The notes below the pieces were generated by a model, which made no database searches, was not told where the DNA came from, and was given only the letters and a program-made list of their open reading frames with translations. This document shows positions 54,049-63,566 of a stretch of 64,000 bases of DNA, piece after piece. Position 1 is the stretch's first letter. Each line of letters opens with the position of its first letter. Location of the stretch: positions 248,001-312,000 of the forward strand of contig NZ_JACIJK010000004.1 of assembly GCF_014199305.1 (NCBI RefSeq). Direction: 5' to 3'. The position numbers were made by a program, and so were the translations under genes. Source of the stretch: Sphingomonas aerophila (GTDB taxonomy: Bacteria; Pseudomonadota; Alphaproteobacteria; Sphingomonadales; Sphingomonadaceae).

Positions 54049-55011
54049 ATGACGACGATGCAGGCAGCGGTGTTGACCGCGCCCGGAACGATGACGACCA
54101 GCGATGCGCCATTGCCGACTGCTGGTCCTGGAGAGATCCGGATCCGGCTGGAAGGCTGCGGCGTCTGCGCGTCCAACGTCGAACCCTATGAAGGGCAGCC
54201 TTGGTCGACCTTCCCCACGGAACCTGGGGCCATGGGGCATGAAGGCTGGGGCGTGGTGGACGCGGTTGGCGAGGGTGTCACCCAGTTCAGCGTCGGCGAC
54301 CGCGTAGCGGCGCTGTCGGGCAAGAGCTTCGCGGAATACGACGTGGCGCGCGCTGACCAAACGGTGAAGCTGCCGGCCGAACTCGCGGGCCACCCTTTTC
54401 CGGGTGAGCCGCTCGGCTGTGCGTTCAACATCTTTCGTCGCGCGGACATCAGGGCCGGGCAAACTGTGGCGATCATCGGCATCGGCTTCCTAGGCGCGGT
54501 GCTGACCAATCTGGCGACCGATGCCGGCGCGCGCGTGATCGCCATCTCCCGCCGCGAGTTCACGCTCGACCTCGCCCGCCGTTATGGCGCGGCGGAGACG
54601 GTGCCGATGCACGACCACTGGGCGATCATCGAGCGCGTCAAGGAACTGACCGACGGGCAGATGTGCGAGCGGGTGATCGAGGCAGTGGGAAAGCAGTGGC
54701 CGCTCGACCTCGCCACCGCGATCGTGGGGTTCGGCGGCAAGCTCGTCGTCGCCGGCTACCACCAGGACGGACCGCGACAGGTCAACATGCAGGAATGGAA
54801 CTGGAAGGGCATCGACGTGATCAACGCGCATGAGCGTAATCCAGCGGTGAACCTGCGCGGATTGCAGGAAGCGGTGGATGCCGTGGCAAGTGGCCGGTTC
54901 GACCCGGCGCCACTCTACTCGCATCGCTACAAGCTCGATCAGCTCGGCGAAGCGCTGGAGGCGACACGCGACAAGCCGGATGGCTTCGTCAAAGCGCTGA
55001 TCGAATACTGA
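54049..55011 (+). CDS. MDR-family dehydrogenase (Zn-dependent-like)
   Basis: 320 residues from the ATG at 54049, with GGAGGA seven bases upstream. GroES-like domain with G-C-G-V-C-A-S-N-V-E-P near 38 (catalytic Cys), G-H-E-G-W-G near 66. The Rossmann domain has I-I-G-I-G-F-L-G near 145. The chain is shorter than classical alcohol dehydrogenases and lacks the four-Cys structural zinc lobe. It probably oxidises a sugar or polyol alcohol, in keeping with the Gfo/Idh gene next door. Confidence 0.85.
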   Translation: MTTMQAAVLTAPGTMTTSDAPLPTAGPGEIRIRLEGCGVCASNVEPYEGQPWSTFPTEPGAMGHEGWGVVDAVGEGVTQFSVGDRVAALSGKSFAEYDVARADQTVKLPAELAGHPFPGEPLGCAFNIFRRADIRAGQTVAIIGIGFLGAVLTNLATDAGARVIAISRREFTLDLARRYGAAETVPMHDHWAIIERVKELTDGQMCERVIEAVGKQWPLDLATAIVGFGGKLVVAGYHQDGPRQVNMQEWNWKGIDVINAHERNPAVNLRGLQEAVDAVASGRFDPAPLYSHRYKLDQLGEALEATRDKPDGFVKALIEY

Positions 55012-55100
55012 GCCGTCGAGACCGCAATCCTGAAAGCGGCTGGAAGACGCCCAACGCGCGTCCCGGCTGAACCAAGCCCTTTGCCGGCGTGGAGAAACAG

Positions 55101-56090
55101 ATGACGAAGCCCAAAATAGGATTTCTCGGCGTCGGCTGGATTGGCCGCAACCGCATGGAGGCGATGATCGAAACCGGTCTGGTCGAGGCCACCGCGATCG
55201 TCGAACCGAGCGACGAGATGGCCGACTCCGCCGTCGCCTCCGCCCCTGGCGCCGTGCGGGTCGGAAGCTATGACGAGCTGCTGTCGATGAACCTGGACGG
55301 CATCGTCATCGCCACGCCTAGCGCGCTGCATGCCCAACAATCGATCCGGGCGCTTCAGGCCGGCGCTGCGGTGTTCTGCCAAAAGCCGCTCGGCCGTTCA
55401 GCGGACGAAGCACGCGCAGTGGTGGACGCAGCGCAGGCGGCGGATCGGCTTTTGACGGTCGACCTGTCCTACCGCTTCACCGAAGCGATGGGCGCGATCG
55501 CACCGCTGGTTCGCTCCGGTGATCTCGGCCGCATCCACGCCGTCGACCTCGTGTTCCACAACGCATACGGGCCGGACAAGCCGTGGTTCTACGACCGTGC
55601 GCTGTCGGGCGGTGGATGCGTCATGGATTTGGGAGTGCACCTCGTCGACCTGGCGCTCTGGACGCTCGGGTTTCCAAAGGTCGAACAGGTCCATTCCGCC
55701 CTGTCGTCAGGCGGCGAATCGCTGCGCGCAGGCGACCCGCGGGTTGAGGACTACGCCGTTGCTACACTGCGGCTGGGTGGTGGCATGATCGTGCGGCTTG
55801 CCTGCTCCTGGCGGCTTCAGGCTGGGCAGGAGGCGCAGATCGAGGCGAGCTTCTACGGGACAGCGGGCGCGGCGGCGATGCGCAACGTCGGCGGATCCTT
55901 CTACGATTTCGAGGCGGACCGCTATCATGGGACCACCCGGTCCCGGTTGGTCGGCCCACCGGACGCTTGGGGCGGGCGCGCCGCGGCGGACTGGGCACGG
56001 CGCCTTGCCGCGGGCGAACGGTTCGGCGCGGACGCGGAGCAACTCGTGCGCACTTCCGCCGCTCTGGACGCCATCTACGCCGGAGCTTGA
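55101..56090 (+). CDS. Gfo/Idh/MocA family oxidoreductase
   Basis: 329 residues from the ATG at 55101. Rossmann G-V-G-W-I-G-R-N near 10, the family C-Q-K-P-L-G (catalytic-loop Lys-Pro) near 98, and C-terminal [14 protein letters not shown] with the catalytic Asp-His. These enzymes oxidise inositols or sugars with NAD(P). It lies 89 bases after the MDR gene and 25 before the cupin on the same strand, suggesting one pathway. Confidence 0.92.
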   Translation: MTKPKIGFLGVGWIGRNRMEAMIETGLVEATAIVEPSDEMADSAVASAPGAVRVGSYDELLSMNLDGIVIATPSALHAQQSIRALQAGAAVFCQKPLGRSADEARAVVDAAQAADRLLTVDLSYRFTEAMGAIAPLVRSGDLGRIHAVDLVFHNAYGPDKPWFYDRALSGGGCVMDLGVHLVDLALWTLGFPKVEQVHSALSSGGESLRAGDPRVEDYAVATLRLGGGMIVRLACSWRLQAGQEAQIEASFYGTAGAAAMRNVGGSFYDFEADRYHGTTRSRLVGPPDAWGGRAAADWARRLAAGERFGADAEQLVRTSAALDAIYAGA

Positions 56091-56115
56091 AGCCCGGCCT
56101 GAGCGTTCGGGCACC

Positions 56116-56511
56116 ATGGATATCAAGCGCGCAGGCAGCCAAGCCTCCCAGCCCGGCCCCGCGGACTGGTTCACCGGCACCGTCCGGATCGACCCGTTGT
56201 TCAGCGCCCCCGCCCCGGCGCGGGTGGCGGGCGCGGCGGTTACGTTCGAGCCTGGCGCCCGTACAGCCTGGCATACCCACCCACTCGGTCAAACGCTGAT
56301 CGTGACCGCAGGTGTTGGCCGCATTCAGCGCGAAGGATGTCCGATCGAGGAGATCCGGCCTGGCGATACTGTGTGGTTCGCGCCGAACGAGAAACACTGG
56401 CACGGCGCATCCCCGTCCGTCGCGATGACCCACATCGCGATCCAGGAACAACTGGACGGCAAGGCGGTGGAATGGCTGGAGAAGGTGTCGGACGCGCAGT
56501 ACGCTGGCTAA
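56116..56511 (+). CDS. cupin-domain protein
   Basis: 131 residues. A single double-stranded beta-helix with metal ligands in W-H-T-H-P (His53/His55 region), a Gln in Q-T-L-I-V and a late H-W-H-G. The [11 protein letters not shown] stretch is like quercetin-2,3-dioxygenase/RmlC-like small cupins often found with oxidoreductases. A role in sugar isomerisation or as a detoxifying dioxygenase is possible; nothing decides between them. Confidence 0.9.
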   Translation: MDIKRAGSQASQPGPADWFTGTVRIDPLFSAPAPARVAGAAVTFEPGARTAWHTHPLGQTLIVTAGVGRIQREGCPIEEIRPGDTVWFAPNEKHWHGASPSVAMTHIAIQEQLDGKAVEWLEKVSDAQYAG

Positions 56512-56554
56512 TGGCCACGAACACGCGGCCGCTCGGAGGGGCAAGGAGAGGTCG

Positions 56555-57715
56555 TTGGCGCAGTTTGGCGATTTTCAGAACGCAATCTATTTCGCCGGGC
56601 TGAGCGGGGCCGTTCCCAAGCTTCCGGTCGATGCGGCGACGCTGGAGGCGCGCGCGATAGAGGCGATGCCCCCGTCGGTTCGCGACTATGTGCAGGGCGG
56701 ATGCGGCGACGAATGGACACAGAGGGCGAATGTCGAGGCATTCGGCCGCTGGGGAATGGTGCCGCGGATGATGGTCGACACGAACGAGCGCGACCTGTCG
56801 GTCGAACTCTTCGGCCATCGCTACCCCACACCGCTGCTGATGAGCCCCATCGGCGTAACCGGCATCTGCACCGCGGACGGCCATGGCGATCTCCACGCAG
56901 CGAGGGCTGCTGCGACGACGGGCGTGCCCATGTGCGTTTCGACGCTGGGCAATGATCCACTGGAGGCTGTTTCAGCCGAACTGGGCGACACGCCCGGCTT
57001 TTTCCAGCTCTATACGCCTCGCGATGAGGAACTAGTTGCAAGCCTGGTCAGCCGGGCAGAGGCGGCGGGCTATCGGGCGATCGTGGTGACGCTCGATACC
57101 TGGGTTACCGGCTGGCGCCCGCGGGACCTCAACACTGGCAATTTTCCGCAGCTTCGCGGCGCGGTGCTGCAGAACTATTTCACCGATCCGGTTTTCCGGC
57201 GCCTGCTCGGCAAGCCGCCGGAGGAGCACCCGCAGGAGGCGATCATGTTATGGGTGCGGCTATTCGGGCGAGTACTGACCTGGGACGACCTGCCGTGGCT
57301 GAGGTCGCTCACGCGTCTTCCGATCGTGCTGAAAGGGATCTGTCACCCGGACGATGCCCGCCGCGCAGTGGACGCCGGAGCGGACGCAATCTTTTGCTCC
57401 AACCATGGCGGGCGCCAAGCAAATGGCGGGATCGCAGCCATCGACATGCTGCCGGCCGTCGTAGAGGCGGCGGGCGACACGCCCGTCCTGTTCGACTCGG
57501 GCGTGCGGTCCGGCACCGACGTGGTGAAGGCGCTGGCACTCGGCGCGCGAATAGTCGGGATCGGGCGGCCTTTTGCCTATGGGTTAGCGCTCGACGGAGC
57601 CGATGGCGCGGCTCATGTGTTGCGTTGCATTCTGGCGGAGGCGGACTTGCTGATGGCTGTGAACGGGTATCCAACGATCGCGGACGTGCGAGCCGCGGGA
57701 GCGACGCGCGGGTGA
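56555..57715 (+). CDS. FMN-dependent alpha-hydroxy acid oxidase (lactate oxidase/LldD-like)
   Basis: 386 residues from a TTG at 56555 preceded by AGGAGAGG six bases upstream, which fixes this unusual start. TIM barrel with P-I-G-V-T-G near 97, F-Q-L-Y-T near 149, and the C-terminal S-N-H-G-G-R-Q carrying the catalytic His and substrate Arg, then D-S-G-V-R-S-G-T-D. FMN-dependent family oxidising L-2-hydroxy acids (lactate, glycolate, mandelate); the exact substrate is unknown. Its stop overlaps the alpha/beta hydrolase GTG start by four bases. Confidence 0.9.
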   Translation: MAQFGDFQNAIYFAGLSGAVPKLPVDAATLEARAIEAMPPSVRDYVQGGCGDEWTQRANVEAFGRWGMVPRMMVDTNERDLSVELFGHRYPTPLLMSPIGVTGICTADGHGDLHAARAAATTGVPMCVSTLGNDPLEAVSAELGDTPGFFQLYTPRDEELVASLVSRAEAAGYRAIVVTLDTWVTGWRPRDLNTGNFPQLRGAVLQNYFTDPVFRRLLGKPPEEHPQEAIMLWVRLFGRVLTWDDLPWLRSLTRLPIVLKGICHPDDARRAVDAGADAIFCSNHGGRQANGGIAAIDMLPAVVEAAGDTPVLFDSGVRSGTDVVKALALGARIVGIGRPFAYGLALDGADGAAHVLRCILAEADLLMAVNGYPTIADVRAAGATRG

Positions 57716-58644
57716 GGACGGCAGCCAAGGTCGGCATCGCTGCCGGCGCGACCCTTGCGGGACTATCATTGTTCTCGACCGTGCTCGCGCGTCGATCGGA
57801 GAAACTGGTTCCGCCCGACGGCCGGTTGGTCAACGTGGATGGTCACCCGATCCACCTGATCGACCGGGGAGAGGGACCCGCGATCGTGATGGTGCACGGG
57901 CTTGGCGGTCAGATGCGCAACTTCAACTATGGTGTCGTCGATGCGCTCGCCGAGCGGCACCGGGTGGTGGTAATCGACCGGCCAGGTTCGGGCTATTCAC
58001 CCCCGATCGTGGAAGGCGACGCGGGCATCTCTCGGCAGGCAGCACTGGTCGCGGCGCTCATCGAAACACTGGGACTCGATCAGCCGATGCTGGTCGGCCA
58101 CTCCTATGGTGGTGCGGTATCGATGGCGTTGGCGCTGAACGATCCCGGCCTGGTTCGCGGGCTTGCGCTGATCGCGCCCTTGACCCAGCCCATTCCTGCC
58201 CTGCCGGCTGCCATCGCCGCGATCACTCACGCGCCCTTTCCAGCGAGGCTGGCGTTTGCGGCCGCGGTCGGGTCCCCGTTCAGCCAATTGAACCGAAACC
58301 GGGTGCTGGCGCAGGTCTTCGCGCCCGAACCTGTCGCGCCCGACTTCAAGACCCGCGGCGGCGGCGCGCTGTCACGACGGCCCGGGGCAATCGCGGCCGT
58401 TGCAGGAGACATCGCGAACGCGAGGACGGAGCTGACCGAGCTTGCCGGTCGCTACCGAACGCTTGCCCTGCCCGTCTCCATCCTGTTCGCTCGTGGTGAC
58501 AAGCTGCTTGATCCAGCCGAGCATGGCGAGAAAACGGCCGCTTCGATCACCAACGGCCGCTGCGAATTGGTGGAGGGCGGGCACATGCTCCCCGTAACCC
58601 AGCCGGAGTTGGTCACGCGCTTCATCGCAGCCGCAGCGGGCTAA
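57712..58644 (+). CDS. alpha/beta hydrolase
   Basis: 310 residues from the GTG at 57712 (GTGA overlap with the FMN oxidase). Residues 1-25 are hydrophobic with a basic start, a signal or anchor. Then M-V-H-G-L-G-G-Q near 60, nucleophile G-H-S-Y-G-G-A near 138, and late G-G-H-M-L-P with the catalytic His. An acid is likely in F-A-R-G-D-K-L. Esterase or lipase-like; substrate unknown. Confidence 0.88.
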   Translation: MRTAAKVGIAAGATLAGLSLFSTVLARRSEKLVPPDGRLVNVDGHPIHLIDRGEGPAIVMVHGLGGQMRNFNYGVVDALAERHRVVVIDRPGSGYSPPIVEGDAGISRQAALVAALIETLGLDQPMLVGHSYGGAVSMALALNDPGLVRGLALIAPLTQPIPALPAAIAAITHAPFPARLAFAAAVGSPFSQLNRNRVLAQVFAPEPVAPDFKTRGGGALSRRPGAIAAVAGDIANARTELTELAGRYRTLALPVSILFARGDKLLDPAEHGEKTAASITNGRCELVEGGHMLPVTQPELVTRFIAAAAG

Positions 58645-58950
58645 TCTCGACCGGCCGCGCTGTCGATGCGGCTCCTGCGCGTCGAGATGCTGGCAGACTC
58701 CGCTGCCACGGGCGGCGGGTCACGGTTCGCTCCTCGCGCTGCCTGATCCACAATCACCTATGGAGAGGCGTGAGAGAGAGTTTTGCGGCTGAGCGTTCCG
58801 GATCTGGCGCGAAACCTTCCGAGACCGTTTCTCGCCTCCCCTGGGTGTGACCTAGGCTAAATGCCGGGAAGTCATTTCCGCCCATGGTGGAGCTACTGCA
58901 GCGCCGGCGTGCCGAGGCATAATCGGTCCCGCCACTGAATACCCATCGGC
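58645..58950. other. intergenic region between convergent genes, nothing recognised
   Basis: About 306 bases between the stop of the alpha/beta hydrolase and the DUF6496-like gene. I see no gene with a ribosome-binding site, no RNA gene and no clear terminator. Confidence 0.5.
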
Positions 58951-59289
58951 CTAGCTGATCGCCTTTTGCAACTCGGCCTTGCTCATCTTTGAGCGGCCCG
59001 GCACGTCCTGCCTTTTCGCCGCATCGTACAGTTCCGCCTTTGTGCGATTGCCCTCCGCCTCGTCCTTGCCGGTCTGGCCAGCGACTACATTGCGGCGGGT
59101 ACGCGCGCGGTTATGACGGTTTTCGGCAGGGCTCTTCTCGTATGACTCGCCTGCTTCCGACAATCCGATGGCGATCGCTTGTTGCCGGTCGGTCACCGGA
59201 TCGCCCGCCGCGTTCTTGAGTTCATGATGCTTGAACTCGTGCATCACGCGCTCGACGGTCTGCTTCTGGTCCTTGCTCTGCTTGGCCAT
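58951..59289 (-). CDS. DUF6496-like basic small protein
   Basis: 112 residues from the ATG at 59289, with GGAGG about seven bases upstream. Rich in Lys, Arg, Glu and Gln. The segment V-M-H-E-F-K-H-H-E-L-K near 18 and the late A-E-L-Y-D-A-A-K-R recall the DUF6496 and plasmid-stabilisation-like or Rho N-terminal-like helices of small stress-associated proteins. It is predicted soluble. The C-terminus M-S-K-A-E-L-Q-K-A-I resembles a SAP/Rho-N-like nucleic-acid binding helix. Function unknown. Confidence 0.75.
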   Translation of the reverse strand: MAKQSKDQKQTVERVMHEFKHHELKNAAGDPVTDRQQAIAIGLSEAGESYEKSPAENRHNRARTRRNVVAGQTGKDEAEGNRTKAELYDAAKRQDVPGRSKMSKAELQKAIS

Positions 59290-59336
59290 AACTGCCTCCG
59301 GCCGGTTCAACGCCCGAATGAAGCCGGTGTGCCCCG

Positions 59337-60374
59337 CTAAAGCATAACGAGCCGCCCTGCCGCCGCCGCTTCCCGAGCGCGTCCGATCAGGCGCAGGCCG
59401 GCAAGCGCATCCGCCGGGTCAACTGGGGCCGGCGCGCCGTTCGTGATCGCGTTCGCGACGCCGCGGTAGAAGACGCGCCAGTCTCCACGCACAGTTGGCA
59501 CGGTGTGGCCTTTTCCATCTGCCAGCGTCAACATTCCCCGATCGCGAGCGTCTTCAACGCCATAGCCTGGCTGGTCAGGGGAGCCGCCCGCCCGCAGAAC
59601 CGCCTCCTGCGGATCGATACCGTGCTTCACGAAGCTGGCCCGCGTGCCGTGCAGCGCAAACCGGGATCGCGCCGCCGCCACCAGCGTCGACGAGGCAAGC
59701 CGAACCCGCAGCTCGCCATAGTGGAACCGGAGGTCGAAATAATCGTCCACCGCCGCGCCCGCGCGCTGGGTCACGATGTCGGCCCAGACCGCGTCTGGGT
59801 GACCGAACAGCTGCAGCATCTGGTCCACCAGATGCGGCCCCAAATCGGAGAGCAACCCACTCCCGTCCTGCGCCTCTTCCCGCCAGCCGCGCTTGATCGC
59901 GGCGCGGTGCCGGTCCCAGCATAGCTCGGCGAGCATCACCTCGCCAAGCGCGCCCGATTGCAGCAGGTCGCGGACGGTCAGGAAGTCCGCGTCCCAACGG
60001 CGGTTGTGATACACCGACAAAACCAGCCCGGCCGAACGCGCTTGCTCGATCAGCGCCTCTCCATCGGCAATGTCGGTGACGAAGGGCTTGTCGACCACCA
60101 CATGCTTGCCCGCCGCCAGCGCCGCCCGCGCGACCGGTGCGTGGGTCGGGTTAGGGCTGACGACGATGACCAGGTCCACCTCCGGCCTGCCGATCAGCGC
60201 GTCCACATCGCCGACCACCGCGGCGTCGGGCCAGGCCGCGTGCGCTTCCTCCCGCCGTGACGTCATGATCGCGGCGATCCGGAACTCACCCGTCGCCGCG
60301 ATCACAGGCGCGTGCAGCCGCGCGCCCGCGAGGCCAAAGCCGACCAGGCCGACGCCGATCGGCCGCTGGATCAT
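59337..60374 (-). CDS. Gfo/Idh/MocA family oxidoreductase
   Basis: 345 residues from the ATG at 60374; a longer frame overlaps the aldo/keto reductase and is rejected. G-V-G-L-V-G-F-G-L-A-G near 7, V-V-V-S-P-N-P-T-H near 73, V-V-D-K-P-F near 98, G-L-L-S-D-L-G-P-H-L-V-D with the catalytic Asp/His. Typical NAD(P)-dependent sugar dehydrogenase of YdgJ/YhhX type. It overlaps the aldo/keto reductase by four bases, so both likely act in one sugar-processing route. Confidence 0.93.
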   Translation of the reverse strand: MIQRPIGVGLVGFGLAGARLHAPVIAATGEFRIAAIMTSRREEAHAAWPDAAVVGDVDALIGRPEVDLVIVVSPNPTHAPVARAALAAGKHVVVDKPFVTDIADGEALIEQARSAGLVLSVYHNRRWDADFLTVRDLLQSGALGEVMLAELCWDRHRAAIKRGWREEAQDGSGLLSDLGPHLVDQMLQLFGHPDAVWADIVTQRAGAAVDDYFDLRFHYGELRVRLASSTLVAAARSRFALHGTRASFVKHGIDPQEAVLRAGGSPDQPGYGVEDARDRGMLTLADGKGHTVPTVRGDWRVFYRGVANAITNGAPAPVDPADALAGLRLIGRAREAAAAGRLVML

Positions 60375-61453
60375 TTCGCCGCCGGCTTGCCTTGCGCCGC
60401 CGGAAGCTCGGTGATGTCCGACGAACCCGACCAGATGTTGATGTCGCCTTCTGCAGTCGCCGCCTCGATCCGGGCGAGCTCGTCGTCGCTGAAGGACAGG
60501 TTCTTCGCCGCATCGAGCGAGTCGTCGAGCTGCTCCACAGTTCGCGCGCCGATCAGGGCAGAGGTGACGCGCGGGTCGCGCAGCACCCAGGCGATCGCCA
60601 TTTGTGCCAGGCTCTGGCCACGCTCCCGCGCGATGTCGCCGAGCTTGCGGATGGTGGCGATGTTCTGTTCGCTCAGCAGCCCCTGCGACAGCGACCCGCC
60701 ACGCGCCGCCCGCGCATCCTGCGGTACCCCGCCCAGATACTTGTTGGTCAGCATGCCCTGGGCGAGCGGCGAAAAGGCGATGCAACCAGTGCCGAGTTGG
60801 CCAAGCGTATCGAGAAGCTCCTTCTCGATCCAGCGATTGAGCAGCGAATAGCTCGGCTGATGAATGAAAAGCGGCACCTTTTCTTCGGCCAGGATCGCAG
60901 CGGCGCGCGCAGTCAGCCCCGGTTCGTAGGAGGAGATGCCGACATACAGCGCCTTGCCCTGGCGGTGCAGCTGGACCAGTGCCCCCATCGTCTCTTCCAG
61001 CGGCGTCGTCGGATCGACGCGGTGAGAATAGAAGACGTCGACATAGTCGAGCCCCATCCGGCGCAGCGACTGTTCGCAGCTGGCGATCAGATACTTCTTG
61101 GACGAGCCAATGTCGCCATAGGGTCCGGGCCACATATCCCACCCCGCCTTGGTGGAAATCAGCAGCTCGTCGCGGTGGGAGGCGAAATCGGTCGCGAGCA
61201 CACGGCCAAAATTCTCTTCGGCCGAACCATATGGCGGGCCGTAATTGTTCGCGAGATCGAAGTGCGTCACGCCGCGGTCGAACGCCCGGCGTAGCATGGC
61301 GCGCGCAGTTTCGAATACATCGTTCCCGCCGAAGTTCTGCCATAGCCCCAGGCTGATCGCGGGAAGCTTCACTCCGCTTCGTCCGCAGCCGCGATAGGGC
61401 ATGCGTCCGTCGTAGCGATCCTGGTCAGCGGTGTACGGGGTCGGGAAAGGCAT
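60371..61453 (-). CDS. aldo/keto reductase (YghZ/L-glyceraldehyde 3-phosphate reductase-like)
   Basis: 360 residues from the ATG at 61453, with AGGAG eight bases upstream. Catalytic tetrad is visible: Asp in H-F-D-L-A, Tyr in N-N-Y-G-P-P-Y-G-S, Lys in S-T-K-A-G-W, His in Y-S-H-R-V-D. The pattern G-P-P-Y-G-S-A-E-E-N-F-G and the W-D-M-W-P-G-P-Y-G stretch match the YghZ group, which reduces L-glyceraldehyde 3-phosphate and other aldehydes with NADPH. A detoxification role is plausible. It starts upstream of a tRNA-like hairpin. Confidence 0.92.
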   Translation of the reverse strand: MPFPTPYTADQDRYDGRMPYRGCGRSGVKLPAISLGLWQNFGGNDVFETARAMLRRAFDRGVTHFDLANNYGPPYGSAEENFGRVLATDFASHRDELLISTKAGWDMWPGPYGDIGSSKKYLIASCEQSLRRMGLDYVDVFYSHRVDPTTPLEETMGALVQLHRQGKALYVGISSYEPGLTARAAAILAEEKVPLFIHQPSYSLLNRWIEKELLDTLGQLGTGCIAFSPLAQGMLTNKYLGGVPQDARAARGGSLSQGLLSEQNIATIRKLGDIARERGQSLAQMAIAWVLRDPRVTSALIGARTVEQLDDSLDAAKNLSFSDDELARIEAATAEGDINIWSGSSDITELPAAQGKPAAK

Positions 61454-61469
61454 CAAACACTCCTGAAGT

Positions 61470-61494
61470 GGCGCCCGGACTCGAACCGGGCGCC
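61470..61494 (-). other. 9-bp hairpin with tRNA T-arm-like loop
   Basis: On the minus strand GGCGCCCGG pairs with CCGGGCGCC around the loop TTCGAGT, the standard tRNA T-loop. Just upstream GCGGC and GCCGC enclose a 7-base loop, resembling an anticodon arm. A D-arm, a matching 5' acceptor strand and a CCA end are missing. It may be a 3' half-tRNA remnant, an att-site scar or simply the terminator of the hydrolase gene whose stop is about 114 bases upstream. Confidence 0.4.
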
Positions 61495-61607
61495 CTTGCG
61501 GCTACAAACGCCGCGCGCGCCAATCGGGGTCAAATCCGGACGCGATCTTTACATTTCGGCCATGGCGCAACCGGAGTCGCCGCTCTTACGGCGACCCTGA
61601 CGATTGC

Positions 61608-63566
61608 TCAGCGAACCATGACGGCCGACTGGTCGACCGGCACCACTGGCAGCCAGACACGGCTGCCGTTCGTCCCGCCACGCTCGATCGTCACCGTCGC
61701 CTTCTGATAATCCGATTTCTTGGCGAGGAAGATGTTGGGCACATAGCGCTGCGGATTTCGGTCATAGACCGGGAACAGCGAAGACTGCACCTGCACGACG
61801 ATGCGGTGACCAGGCTGGAAGACATGGTTCACGGTCGGCAGGCGGAACTTGTATTCCTGCACCTTGTTCGCGGGGATTGCCGACGGCGTGGACACGCCGT
61901 TGCGGTAACGGCCCCGGAAGATGTCCATGCTGATCGCCAACTGGTACCCGCCCATCTTGGGATCGGTCGCGTTCTCTGCCGGGAACTGGTCGATGACCTT
62001 GACCACGAAGTCGCCATCCGTGCCCGTTGTCCGCGCGAACAGGTCGGCGATCGGCGCGCCAGACACGCGCGTCGCCTGGGTCAGCACGGTGGAGGAATAG
62101 GTCAAGACGTCCGGCCGCCCGTCCGCAAAGCGCTGGTCCTGCACGAGATAGTCGCCCCAGCGGCCATCCTCGAAATTCACCGGCCGCGGCAGGTGCGGCA
62201 CGGGCTTGGCGGGATCGGACACGTAGCTGTCGGCGCCGGACTGCTGCCGGTCGAACCCAGCCGTACCCTCGGCACCAAGGAAGAAGGGGATGAGTGGGCT
62301 GGCGCATCCGGTCTGGCAGGCAAGCGGCCAGGTCGTGAAGCGATCCCAATGGTTCTCGCCCGTGTTGTAGATGGTGGCGGCGGGCAACGTCACTGCCGGC
62401 CCGTCCTTCAGATACTGGTTGAACAGGGGCAGCACCATCTGCTCGCGGAATTGCGCGGCAGTGTCACCGTTCCACTTGAACGGCCCGAGTTCATAGCCGA
62501 CCCGGTTGATCTGGCTGTGGCGCCATGGGCCCATGACCAGAAAGTTATTGCCCGTCTTTCCCTTTGCCTTCAGCGCCTCCCAGCTGGTGATCGCGCCGTA
62601 CATGTCCTCCTGGTCCCACAGTCCCTGTTCCCAGATGGTGGGCACGTTGGAGGGGTTGGCAGCAAGCATCTTGTCGAGCGCCTGGCCCTGCCAGAACGCG
62701 TCATAAGAAGGGTGCGCGACCATGCGCTGCCAGAATGGCAGCTGGTCATAACCCGACCGCCTGGCCCATTCGCCGGCAGAGCCGACCTCCCGGAAGTTGT
62801 CGTAATCGTCCCAGCCACCGGTCGGCGGTGCTTCGCCCGGCCCCTTGTAGCCCGTCTGCGATCCAAGCCACGCGATGTTGGCGAGCCGGAATGCGCCATA
62901 GTGGAACCAGTCGTCGCCCATCCAGCCGTCGATCATCGGGCTTTCTGGCGCTGCGACCTTCAGCGCGGGATGCGGATTCAGCAAGGCATTGACGACGGTA
63001 AAGCCTTCATAGGACGATCCGATCATCCCCACCCGGCCATTGGATTCGGGCAGGTTCGCCTTGTTCACCAGCCAGGCAATCGTGTCGTACGCATCGGTGA
63101 CATGGTCGACATTGGTGCGGTTCAGCGGGCCGATCACCGGGCGGGTGACCACATAGTCCCCCTCGGACCCATACTTACCGCGGACGTCCTGATACACGCG
63201 GATATAGCCGTTCTTCACGAAGATTTCGTCTGCCAGCGGGAGGGTCGCCAGCATCGATGGGCTGTCCGCACGCTCGGCCCGGCCCGCCGCGTTGTAGGGC
63301 GTCCGCGTCAGCACGATGGGCGCGTTCGTGGCGCCCTTTGGCGCGACGATCACCGTATACAGCTTGGTCCCGTCACGCATCGGCACCATGACCACGCGCT
63401 TGGTATAGTCCTGGCCAGCGGTCGGCGGCGTGAACTTCTGCGGGATGTCGCCGGGCGCCCCTGCCTGTGCCGTACCGTCCTTCGGCTTGGAGCTGGGCTC
63501 CTGCTGAGCGAGCGCGGGGGAAAGGATCAGGGCAGCGGCAGAAACGGTGGCGAGCAATCGGAGCAT
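61608..63566 (-). CDS. exported CocE/NonD-type (S15) hydrolase, alpha-amino-acid ester hydrolase-like
   Basis: 652 residues from the ATG at 63566. Signal peptide at 1-21 ends A-L-A-Q. The alpha/beta-hydrolase domain has the nucleophile G-S-S-Y-E-G near 200, preceded by Y-Q-D-V-R-G-K-Y-G-S-E-G. A C-terminal jelly-roll typical of the X-Pro dipeptidyl-peptidase (S15) family carries P-G-H-R-I. Such enzymes include glutaryl-7-ACA acylases and alpha-amino-acid ester hydrolases. Periplasmic or secreted; the real substrate is unknown. Confidence 0.9.
   Translation of the reverse strand: MLRLLATVSAAALILSPALAQQEPSSKPKDGTAQAGAPGDIPQKFTPPTAGQDYTKRVVMVPMRDGTKLYTVIVAPKGATNAPIVLTRTPYNAAGRAERADSPSMLATLPLADEIFVKNGYIRVYQDVRGKYGSEGDYVVTRPVIGPLNRTNVDHVTDAYDTIAWLVNKANLPESNGRVGMIGSSYEGFTVVNALLNPHPALKVAAPESPMIDGWMGDDWFHYGAFRLANIAWLGSQTGYKGPGEAPPTGGWDDYDNFREVGSAGEWARRSGYDQLPFWQRMVAHPSYDAFWQGQALDKMLAANPSNVPTIWEQGLWDQEDMYGAITSWEALKAKGKTGNNFLVMGPWRHSQINRVGYELGPFKWNGDTAAQFREQMVLPLFNQYLKDGPAVTLPAATIYNTGENHWDRFTTWPLACQTGCASPLIPFFLGAEGTAGFDRQQSGADSYVSDPAKPVPHLPRPVNFEDGRWGDYLVQDQRFADGRPDVLTYSSTVLTQATRVSGAPIADLFARTTGTDGDFVVKVIDQFPAENATDPKMGGYQLAISMDIFRGRYRNGVSTPSAIPANKVQEYKFRLPTVNHVFQPGHRIVVQVQSSLFPVYDRNPQRYVPNIFLAKKSDYQKATVTIERGGTNGSRVWLPVVPVDQSAVMVR

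Noticed and set aside
59337..61343. 668-residue frame spanning Gfo/Idh and upstream DNA
   Set aside because: The upstream half is an out-of-frame shadow of the aldo/keto reductase gene.
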